Positions 1 to 6,661 of a DNA stretch of 33,935 bases are shown here, one piece after another (the first letter of the stretch is position 1; each line of letters starts with the position of its first letter). Location of the stretch: contig CAMEWS010000016.1 of NCBI GenBank assembly GCA_945946765.1, positions 1 through 33,935 of the forward strand, written 5' to 3'. The translations under genes were made by a program, and so were the position numbers. The stretch comes from an uncultured Clostridia bacterium (GTDB lineage Bacteria; Cyanobacteriota; Vampirovibrionia; Gastranaerophilales; Gastranaerophilaceae). Below the pieces are notes generated by a model. That model did no database searches. It was given only the letters and a program-made list of their open reading frames with translations, and was not told the origin of the DNA.

Positions 1-151
1 GTAAAATACCAAACATTTGAGGAGTGTAATGACCTTCAAAATCAGGTGTTGTTTGAGCCTCATGGACAACGTTTTCAACGGTTTTTTTATCTTTAACTTC
101 TTGGGTATCGACTTTTTTTATTTGTGAAATATTGATACCATTAATTTCCAA
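1..151 (-). CDS. Partial hypothetical protein, N-terminal 50 residues
   Basis: This is the 5' end of a minus-strand gene that runs off the left edge. The start is taken as TTG at 151-149, because an AAGGAAG Shine-Dalgarno lies seven bases upstream and no in-frame ATG is better placed. The visible peptide begins (M)EINGINISQIKKVDTQEV and ends near TPQMFGIL. It is hydrophilic and lysine-rich, with no signal peptide, membrane segment or recognisable domain. The short 'INGINIS' opening resembles other lineage-style hypothetical proteins in this window. The function is unknown. The reading frame and ribosome binding site are directly visible, so the gene is probably real, but the product cannot be named from 50 residues. 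Confidence 0.6.
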   Translation of the reverse strand, partial: MEINGINISQIKKVDTQEVKDKKTVENVVHEAQTTPDFEGHYTPQMFGIL

Positions 152-569
152 AACTAAACTTCCTTTATATTACTAACTCTTTTAATAAAAACTATTGTGC
201 ACAAAAAATTGCCTATTCATAAATTATTTTGTTACAAGCTTACACAATTGATTGGCATGTACAGTAGTATCATTCTGAAGCTCAAAATGTTGCAAGAAAC
301 ACCAATATAACCAAGTTCAAAATCTTAGCAACTTGCATAGTTGGTCAGATGGTACACTGCGACTACGATTTATAAGGATAGGGTGACAGTCATTACCTTC
401 GGTTCTGACGTTCCCTTTGCAAAAAATCCTTGCCTTAAGACAAAAATTAATCTAAACAAAGCTGGAAACTACAAATATAAAACCAACATCAAATTCAACC
501 GAATATACGTGTAAAACTAAGTATTATTTGTTACAATATACTCGTGGAATTAATACAGAGGTTATTCAG
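152..569. other. 418-base non-coding interval with candidate structured RNA
   Basis: No convincing open frame lies between the left-edge gene and the M16 peptidase. The middle part is richer in G+C than its surroundings: 37 of the 80 bases at 341-420 are G or C. On the plus strand, 374-431 folds into a stacked hairpin (AAGGAT/ATCCTT, AGGG/CCCT, GTCA/TGAC, ACC/GGT). I tested it by eye against tRNA, SRP RNA, RNase P RNA, tmRNA and the common riboswitches and saw none of their signatures. The rest is A+T-rich and probably holds the promoters for both neighbours. Confidence 0.4.
374..431 (+). ncRNA. Stacked hairpin, possible structured RNA or 5' leader element
   Basis: Four complementary segments nest in order: AAGGAT (374-379) with ATCCTT (426-431), AGGG (380-383) with CCCT (413-416), GTCA (389-392) with TGAC (406-409), and ACC (395-397) with GGT (401-403) around a TTC loop. 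Small internal loops separate them. No U-tract follows on either strand, so it does not look like an intrinsic terminator. It ends about 140 bases before the M16 peptidase start, so it could be part of that operon's leader or an independent small RNA. The family is unknown. Confidence 0.3.
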
Positions 570-1904
570 GTGGAAAATATTACGAAAAAAGAGATACAAT
601 ATCCGTATTTAACAAAACCGGTTGAGATTTATGAAAGAAGTAATGGACATAAAATAGTATTTGCACACAAAGAAGGCGGTCTTGTTAACATTTCAAGTTG
701 GGTTAAAACGGGTTCAATTAATGAAACAGATGAAAATAACGGTATTTCTCATTTCCTTGAACACCTTATGTTTAAAGGAACCCACAAGCACAAAGCGGGT
801 TACTTTGACAAAACTTTAGAATCAAAAGGCGCAATTGTAAATGCAGCAACTTGGAAAGATTACACCTTCTACTATGTGACACTTCCTCAAGGACCAAATG
901 GCGAATATTTTAAGCAAGCAATAGAACTTCATGCAGATATGATGCTTGACCCGATTATTCCGGAAGAAGAAATAGGCGCCCCTTTCACACTTGGTGATAA
1001 CACAGTAAAAACAAAAAGAGAACGCCACGTTGTAATCGAAGAAATAAGAATGCGACAAGACCAACCCTGGACCAAAATTTATAATTCTACAAACAACAAC
1101 ATGTACACAAGCCACCCGTACAAAAGAGATGTAATAGGATTCCCCGAAACCATAGCTGCAATTTCAAGGGAAACAATTTTAGACTATTACAAAACACATT
1201 ACACACCAAATAACATTACAACAATTGTAGCAGGGGACTTTGACCACGAGGAAATCTTACAAAAAGTATGCAAAGAATTTGATTTTAAAGGCAGAGAAAA
1301 CCATCAAAATCTGCAACATGCTATTGATACCCCCACACAAGAATCTAAATATATAGAACTCACAGGAAAAATCAACACAGGATTTTTAATTACAGGTTGG
1401 TTAGGCCCGATTGCAAAAGATATAAAAGATAATATCGGTCTTGAAATTATAAATATAATTATGGGTGAAGGACAAAGTGCAAGACTATACCAAAACCTTA
1501 TAGAAAAAGCTAAAGAACCCATTTTCAACATTGTTGCAACTGATTTTTACAACTTTAAAGACGGAGGCAACTTCTTTATACAAGCAAACTTTAAATCCGA
1601 TAAAAAAGAAGATGCAATAAACCTGCTAAAAAAAGAAACAGAAAAAATATTAAACAATGATATTACAGAAAAGGAATTTAACAAAGCCAAAAAGAAATTA
1701 AAAGTACGTTTTGCGGAAGGAGCGGAAACCGTATCGGAAATAGCAGAAAATATAGGGTATTATATGACCGTTTGCGATGATTTAGACCTTGCCGAAAAAT
1801 ATATCGAAGTGCTTGATTCTTACACAATAGAAGAAACAACTGCTGTTGCAAAAAAATATCTGGCACTAAACAATGCTGTTACAACCGTACTTTTACCCGA
1901 ATAA
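570..1904 (+). CDS. M16 family zinc metallopeptidase, catalytic subunit
   Basis: This is a processing-protease-like peptidase (pitrilysin/MPP-beta family, M16B size). The zinc site is visible: HFLEH at residues 61-65 of the chosen start fits the inverted HxxEH motif, with His61 and His65 as ligands and Glu64 as catalytic base. The distal ligand glutamate lies about 77 residues on, in the VIEEI segment. The C-terminal half is the second M16 domain. I chose GTG at 570 because GAGG sits eight bases upstream. The frame stays open to a TTG at 528, but that start has no ribosome site and overlaps promoter-like sequence (TACAAT, TATACT). The product has 444 residues. Its partner starts 12 bases downstream and lacks the zinc motif, so the two probably form a heterodimer. 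No clear signal peptide is visible, so location is uncertain. Confidence 0.9.
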   Translation: MENITKKEIQYPYLTKPVEIYERSNGHKIVFAHKEGGLVNISSWVKTGSINETDENNGISHFLEHLMFKGTHKHKAGYFDKTLESKGAIVNAATWKDYTFYYVTLPQGPNGEYFKQAIELHADMMLDPIIPEEEIGAPFTLGDNTVKTKRERHVVIEEIRMRQDQPWTKIYNSTNNNMYTSHPYKRDVIGFPETIAAISRETILDYYKTHYTPNNITTIVAGDFDHEEILQKVCKEFDFKGRENHQNLQHAIDTPTQESKYIELTGKINTGFLITGWLGPIAKDIKDNIGLEIINIIMGEGQSARLYQNLIEKAKEPIFNIVATDFYNFKDGGNFFIQANFKSDKKEDAINLLKKETEKILNNDITEKEFNKAKKKLKVRFAEGAETVSEIAENIGYYMTVCDDLDLAEKYIEVLDSYTIEETTAVAKKYLALNNAVTTVLLPE

Positions 1905-1916
1905 AAAGGAAAAACA

Positions 1917-3146
1917 ATGAATAAAATATTAATGGAAAACGACATACCCGTAGTATTAAAACAAAACAAAAACACTCCAAGATGCGCACTGTGTTTTTAT
2001 TTCAAAATAAACGAACCTGAAAACAAAGCAGGACTATACACAATATTAAACAGACTGTTTTTACAAGGAACTAAAAATCGTTCAGCAGAAAAACTTGCTC
2101 AAGATTTGGATGAAAATGCCATTGAATGTTATAGCGAAATGAAACATGACTTTATAAGATTTAAACTCCTTTGTCTTAATGAAGATTTTGACAAAGGACT
2201 TGAAATTCTTGAAGATATAATTAAAAACTCTACCCTTGACGATTTTGACAAAGAAATCATTAAAATTAAAGGAGAAATTCAAGCAGAACTGGATAGCCCT
2301 AAAGAAAAGGCTTTAGATGCATTTTACAGCAGCATATATCAAAACCATCCATACGGACACACATACACTAAAGTATTAAAAGAAATCGATTCAATAACAA
2401 AAGAAGAAGTTATTCAAGCATATAAAAAACTTTTAAATGAGTCTGCCAAAGTAATCTGTTTTGTAGGCGATAAAGATGAACAAACTGTCATAGAATCTCT
2501 TAAAAAACATTTTATTGATATACAAAATAAAAAAGAGATTCAATCTAAAATACCAACTCCTGTATTAAATAATAGTGAAATTGTAAAAATAGAAAAAGAA
2601 GATGCAAGCCAAGCACAAATTATACAAGGTTGGCATGTTCCCACCATCCATGACAAAGATTATGCAGCAATCATGGTTATGAATACAATGCTGGGGTCAT
2701 CAGGCTTGTCCTCAAGACTTTTTCTTGAACTTAGAGAAAAAAAAGGTCTTGCTTATGTCGTAAGAAGCAGTTATGAAGTTTATGACAAAGCCGCCTTATT
2801 TACTGTTTACATTGCCACTGAGCCTAAAAATATAAAAACAAGTTTGGAAGGCTTTAAAATAGAACTGGATAAAATCAAAACCGTTCCTGTAACACAAGAA
2901 GAACTCGAAAATGCAAAAAACAACCTTATTGGGAAACGTCAATTTTTTACAGAAACTAATCTTCAACAAGCAGGTCTTATAGCTTTTTATGAGGATAAAG
3001 GCTTAGGTGCAGACTTTGAAGAAAAACTTATAGAAAATATCAAAAAAGTTACGATTGATGATATAAAAAGGGTTGCAAACCTTTGCATAAAAGAAACTAA
3101 TGTACTCACAATATTAGCACCCAAAGAATATTTGAAAGAGATATAA
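1917..3146 (+). CDS. M16 family peptidase-like protein, non-catalytic partner subunit
   Basis: 409 residues with the two-domain M16 fold, co-transcribed with the preceding peptidase (12-base gap, AAAGGA ribosome site). Where the first protein has HFLEH, this one has YTILN within AGLYTILNRLFLQGT, so both histidines and the glutamate are lost and it cannot bind the catalytic zinc. It keeps the C-terminal substrate-binding Arg...Tyr element (LREKKGLAY), which is degraded in the first protein (RLYQNLIEKAKEPIF). This split, with zinc motif in one chain and R/Y pair in the other, is the known layout of heterodimeric M16B proteases and of mitochondrial processing peptidase. The inferred job is substrate recognition for the 570-1904 product. 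Confidence 0.88.
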   Translation: MNKILMENDIPVVLKQNKNTPRCALCFYFKINEPENKAGLYTILNRLFLQGTKNRSAEKLAQDLDENAIECYSEMKHDFIRFKLLCLNEDFDKGLEILEDIIKNSTLDDFDKEIIKIKGEIQAELDSPKEKALDAFYSSIYQNHPYGHTYTKVLKEIDSITKEEVIQAYKKLLNESAKVICFVGDKDEQTVIESLKKHFIDIQNKKEIQSKIPTPVLNNSEIVKIEKEDASQAQIIQGWHVPTIHDKDYAAIMVMNTMLGSSGLSSRLFLELREKKGLAYVVRSSYEVYDKAALFTVYIATEPKNIKTSLEGFKIELDKIKTVPVTQEELENAKNNLIGKRQFFTETNLQQAGLIAFYEDKGLGADFEEKLIENIKKVTIDDIKRVANLCIKETNVLTILAPKEYLKEI

Positions 3147-3149
3147 TCA

Positions 3150-3767
3150 ATGTCAAATACTCACCTAAAAAAAGGACAAAAAGCACAAATTAGCTTTGAA
3201 ATCGGCAGTAAAAAACATATAATGGATACATATATTATTGAACCTGATTCCGACAGACTCACTGTGTCTTTCCCTGATGAAAAAAAAGAATTTATGCCTT
3301 TTCTTTGCGAAGGAACAGAAATTAAAGCGTTTATTTATTCATATACAGGTATAATAATAGTTGATTCTATTGTTTTAGATTCACCTTTTAACGGTCAATT
3401 TGTTATAGAATACAACGAAAACCCACAAATAATACAACGCCGTAAACACACCAGAGTAATGTTCAATGTTGACTTTTTTCTCCAACAAGAAGATGGCAAC
3501 ATAAAAACCCAAACACTTGATATAAGCGGAGGAGGAGTAAGATTCACCTCTGAAGTTCCTTTAACAGCTAATGAAGTCTTCAACATCCAACTCAGAATAA
3601 ATCAATATGAACCAATGATAAAAGCTCAAGGAATAATACTCAAAAAAAGCAACTACCGTCCAAATGAATATGTTCTTGAATTTTCAAGAATATCTGAAAG
3701 AGATAGAAACAGAATTATTCAAAAATGCTCTGAGTTAGAAAAAGAACAAAGAAAAGCAACACTTTAA
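3150..3767 (+). CDS. PilZ domain c-di-GMP-binding protein (YcgR-like layout)
   Basis: 205 residues. The C-terminal PilZ domain (about 95-200) has both c-di-GMP-binding signatures: RxxxR at 98-102 (within RRKHTR) and DxSxxG at 124-129 (DISGGG). Residues 1-90 form a beta-rich domain resembling the YcgR N-terminal domain that precedes PilZ in flagellar-brake and alginate-type receptors. The gene starts three bases after the M16 partner's stop, so it belongs to the same operon. That suggests peptidase expression or envelope processing is linked to c-di-GMP signalling (inference only). No cyclase, phosphodiesterase or motility gene is in the window, so the output of this receptor is not known. Confidence 0.88.
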   Translation: MSNTHLKKGQKAQISFEIGSKKHIMDTYIIEPDSDRLTVSFPDEKKEFMPFLCEGTEIKAFIYSYTGIIIVDSIVLDSPFNGQFVIEYNENPQIIQRRKHTRVMFNVDFFLQQEDGNIKTQTLDISGGGVRFTSEVPLTANEVFNIQLRINQYEPMIKAQGIILKKSNYRPNEYVLEFSRISERDRNRIIQKCSELEKEQRKATL

Positions 3768-3837
3768 GCAATATAGTATTGTTTGCAAAAAACAACGAAA
3801 TATCATAAAATTAAGTAACAGTAAAGTATAAAATAAA

Positions 3838-5436
3838 ATGTTTAAAATAATACAACACAGAAGAAAAAAACAAAAAGAATTTAAAACTAACGACAGTCTT
3901 CAAAAAGCAATAGAAAACTGCCAACTTGAACTTGCAAAAAATCCAAACAATGCAAAACTCCATGTCCGACTTGGCGATTTATACATTGAGTGGCATTTGG
4001 ATATACACCAAGCTCGCCAATATATTGATGAAGCAATTACGGAATACCAAAGAGCACTTGAATCTTATATAAATTCCGATGAATTGTATTTTAAAATTGG
4101 TATGGCTTTTTATTACAAAAATGAGATAGATAGAGCCATAAACTACTTTAATTTAGCCGTAGAAAAAAACAACAAAAATGCGCAATCTTATTATATGCTG
4201 GCATGCTGTCATACAAGAAAAGCTCATTTTCCTGATGCAATGGATTTTGCCCAAAAAGCAATTAAAATTCGACCATTTGCCTCATCTCGAGCACACTTTT
4301 TAAAATACAATCTGTATAGAGTAATGTCTGTAAAAAACTTTAACACAAAGCTGGCAAAACACAAAGAATTCTTGCTGTCTGTTTTAACATTACCTTTGGA
4401 TCGTCACGCAATAAAAAGTGTTATAAAAGTATTATCATATATCCAATTCGCTCCGATGCTTATAAAAGGCTGGTTTTTAATAGCCAATAATAAAATTAGT
4501 GAATCGATAGATATATACAGAGAAGCCTTAGAAAAAGCACCCGGCTTTATATTGTTATATTGTATTCTTGGTGACATTTACAGGGCAATGGGCAGATACG
4601 AAGATGCCATCCTTGAATACAAAATGGCAATTATATTAGACAGTCTTAATATAACGGCATATCGTTCATTATGCTCAATTTACGAAGAACTTGGAGATTT
4701 GGACAGTGCTGTTGAATCATACCACAAGCTTATTGAAATCCAACCTAATGTTGCAGAGTATTATAGCAACCTTGCTAATATATTATATTTAAAAGGCGAA
4801 GCAAAAGAAGCTATTTCTTATTATCAAAATGCTATAACACTAAACCCTCGTCCGGAGTGGACAAGCGTTATAGCGCAAACACTCGGCTATGTTTTTCAAG
4901 AAGCCGAAAGAAACACAGATGCAGCAATAAGTGCCTACCATTCCGCATATCTGCTAACTCCTACGGATATAGATATATTCATAAATTTGGGCAGTGCTTT
5001 TTATGATAAACAAGAATACAACAATGCTTTGACTGTATACAGAAGAGCACTTGAAATTGACCCTACAAATGCAAAAATACATTGTAACTTAGGCTTTTTA
5101 CATTGGGGCAAAGGTGATATAGATGAAGCTATAAAAGAATATGAATTGTCTATAAAATATGACTCTACATATGACATTGCTTACAATAATTTAGGTGTAA
5201 TATACCTTGATGATTTAGGACGAGTGCAACAAGCAACAGAACTGTTTGAAAAAGCAATTAACTTCAACCCTAATTACGCTTTAGCTCACTACAATTTAGG
5301 TCGTTCTGTCGCAATTAAAGGTGACAAAGTAGAAGCCGCAAAATTGTATCAAATAGCAATGGACTTGAATAACGTTACAAACGAACTGGATCCGCAGGAA
5401 ATTACAGATAAAATTCAAGGATTATTTGATTCATAG
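3838..5436 (+). CDS. TPR-repeat protein (first of two paralogues)
   Basis: 532 residues, built almost entirely of tetratricopeptide repeats, with W/G/Y/A/P spacing such as YYMLACCHTRKAHFPDAM and YNNLGVIYLDDLG. About ten repeats lie on both sides of a hydrophobic, non-TPR stretch at roughly 175-220. The N-terminus is strongly basic. The last 80 residues closely match the 18805-20478 protein (shared AYNNLGVIYLDD and LNN.T.ELD), so the two are paralogues. No Shine-Dalgarno precedes ATG; a TATAAA box lies five bases upstream, which would fit a leaderless message, although no good -35 accompanies it. The thioesterase follows after 10 bases. The protein probably acts as a scaffold; its partners are unknown. 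Confidence 0.88.
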   Translation: MFKIIQHRRKKQKEFKTNDSLQKAIENCQLELAKNPNNAKLHVRLGDLYIEWHLDIHQARQYIDEAITEYQRALESYINSDELYFKIGMAFYYKNEIDRAINYFNLAVEKNNKNAQSYYMLACCHTRKAHFPDAMDFAQKAIKIRPFASSRAHFLKYNLYRVMSVKNFNTKLAKHKEFLLSVLTLPLDRHAIKSVIKVLSYIQFAPMLIKGWFLIANNKISESIDIYREALEKAPGFILLYCILGDIYRAMGRYEDAILEYKMAIILDSLNITAYRSLCSIYEELGDLDSAVESYHKLIEIQPNVAEYYSNLANILYLKGEAKEAISYYQNAITLNPRPEWTSVIAQTLGYVFQEAERNTDAAISAYHSAYLLTPTDIDIFINLGSAFYDKQEYNNALTVYRRALEIDPTNAKIHCNLGFLHWGKGDIDEAIKEYELSIKYDSTYDIAYNNLGVIYLDDLGRVQQATELFEKAINFNPNYALAHYNLGRSVAIKGDKVEAAKLYQIAMDLNNVTNELDPQEITDKIQGLFDS

Positions 5437-5446
5437 GTTTTAAATA

Positions 5447-5854
5447 ATGACAAAAAAACACATTTACGAAACAAGAGTATACTACGCTGATACAGATGCC
5501 TACGGAGTTGTTTGGCATGGTACATATCTCCGTTGGATGGAAGCAGGAAGAATTGAGTTTACAGACAAAATACTTGGTCTTGATTTAAAAAAAATGCAAG
5601 AAGAAGGTTGCGTTTTGCCTGTTGTTGATATAAACATAAAATACAAGTCTTCGGCAAAAACCGATGACAAACTTATATTGGAAACCGAAATAGCTGAACT
5701 TAACAGAAGTTCTATTGTATTTAAACAAGTATTAACCAACAAAGATACAGGCATAGTACATATTACAGCAACGGTAACCTGTGTTGCAGTCGATACCTCA
5801 ACAAACAAAATGATGAGAAGATTGCCTGAATGCATTGCAAATGCGGAGATTTAG
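5447..5854 (+). CDS. Acyl-CoA thioesterase, 4HBT/YbgC family
   Basis: 135 residues, the usual size for a single hot-dog domain. The N-terminal active-site signature VYYADTDAYGVVWH (11-24) is intact: Asp17 is the family's catalytic acid and the adjacent GVVWH turn forms the acyl-CoA pocket. The enzyme should hydrolyse acyl-CoA or acyl-ACP thioesters in the cytoplasm. In Proteobacteria, YbgC genes lie beside tol-pal. Here the gene follows a TPR protein by 10 bases, with no tol-pal genes in view. It is probably the last gene of the plus-strand run and ends five bases from the convergent LeuD-like gene. Substrate chain length cannot be deduced. Confidence 0.88.
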   Translation: MTKKHIYETRVYYADTDAYGVVWHGTYLRWMEAGRIEFTDKILGLDLKKMQEEGCVLPVVDINIKYKSSAKTDDKLILETEIAELNRSSIVFKQVLTNKDTGIVHITATVTCVAVDTSTNKMMRRLPECIANAEI

Positions 5855-5859
5855 TAAAA

Positions 5860-6360
5860 TTAAACCAAATCAAAATCACCGTGTTTTTTCAAGTGTTCAA
5901 TCAATCCGCCATCATTTAAAAGCTTAATCATTACATCAGGAAGCGGGGAAAATGTTATTTCTGTACCTTGTGTATTGTTTTTAACAATCCCTGCTTTAAT
6001 ATCAATTTCAAGCTCATCTCCGGCATTAATTTTGTCTGTATCGCACTCAATCAGCAATAGTCCGATATTTATTGCATTTCTATAAAATATACGGGCAAAA
6101 GACTTTGCAAGAACGGCAGAAACACCTGCTATTTTAATAATTTGAGGTGCATGTTCACGAGAAGAACCCAAACCGAAATTGTTACCTGCAACAACAAAAT
6201 CACCTTTTTTCATACGTGAGGCAAAAGTTTCATCAGCATCTTCCAAAACATGTTTTGCAAACTCATTTAAATCAGAACGAAGGTGAAACAAACGTCCCGG
6301 AGCAATGTGGTCCGTAGATATATTATCCCCAAATTTAAAAGCCTTACCTTTGTATTCCAT
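5860..6360 (-). CDS. leuD: Aconitase-superfamily small (swivel) subunit, LeuD-like
   Basis: 166 residues from ATG at 6360. I prefer this to the ATG at 6366 because AAGGAG (6374-6369) is eight bases from the former but only two from the latter. The domain is the swivelling small subunit of isopropylmalate isomerase-type hydro-lyases, including the GSSREHAPQ substrate-binding loop and SFARIFYRNAINIGL. The entry motif reads GDNISTDHIAPG, whereas typical LeuD has GDNIDTDxIIPG; 'TDHI(A/S)P' is closer to aconitase. The partner large subunit (LeuC-type, with the Fe-S cluster) is not in the window. 3-isopropylmalate dehydratase in leucine synthesis is the best guess. Homoaconitase, citraconate or dimethylmalate hydro-lyase activity is possible. 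Confidence 0.8.
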   Translation of the reverse strand: MEYKGKAFKFGDNISTDHIAPGRLFHLRSDLNEFAKHVLEDADETFASRMKKGDFVVAGNNFGLGSSREHAPQIIKIAGVSAVLAKSFARIFYRNAINIGLLLIECDTDKINAGDELEIDIKAGIVKNNTQGTEITFSPLPDVMIKLLNDGGLIEHLKKHGDFDLV

Positions 6361-6391
6361 AATCATTACTCCTTATGTCTATTATTTAAAG

Positions 6392-6420
6392 ATTATAGCA
6401 CATCAGCATATTTTTATTAA
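6392..6420 (-). promoter_or_regulatory. Promoter of leuD-like gene
   Basis: The minus strand carries a perfect TATAAT (6397-6392) preceded by TGC, an extended -10, with TTAATA as a weak -35 after a 17-base spacer. Transcription would start near 6385, giving a leader of about 25 bases that contains the AAGGAG ribosome site. Confidence 0.55.
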
Positions 6421-6571
6421 TAAGATATTTATCATATTTATACATAAAATATATAAATATATTAAGAAATGTTAACAAAAGAATTACAAGCTATATTTGT
6501 TTTTTCGCCATTATATACAAATAGAAATAAAAAAATTACAAAAAGAATAGTCAATTTTTTAAAACAAATTT

Positions 6572-6585
6572 TGTTTATATAAACA
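6572..6585. repeat. 14-base perfect palindrome, operator-like
   Basis: TGTTTATATAAACA is an exact palindrome. It overlaps a possible -10 (TATAAA, 6578-6583) for the LysM gene, whose -35 would be TTTTTT at 6555-6560 with a 17-base spacer. A dimeric repressor binding here would block that promoter (inference). Confidence 0.45.
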
Positions 6586-6596
6586 TAGAGAGTTTG

Positions 6597-6619
6597 TATA
6601 GCTATAAAAAATAGCTATA
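6597..6619. repeat. Inverted repeat, operator or leader hairpin
   Basis: TATAGCTAT (6597-6605) and ATAGCTATA (6611-6619) are exact reverse complements around AAAAA. The repeat lies 12 bases after the 6572-6585 palindrome and about 40 bases before the start of the LysM gene. It may be a second operator or an mRNA hairpin in the leader. Confidence 0.5.
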
Positions 6620-6661
6620 AGGATTATTGAGAGATTAATAGAGAGAAAAGAGGATTTACAC

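Noticed and set aside
330-420. tRNA-like D-arm sequence (TAGTTGGTCAGATGGTA)
   Set aside because: No matching acceptor stem, anticodon arm or TTCGA T-loop could be built around it.
528-569. TTG start extending the M16 peptidase by 14 residues
   Set aside because: No Shine-Dalgarno precedes it and the stretch contains promoter-like TACAAT/TATACT. GTG at 570 has a good ribosome site.
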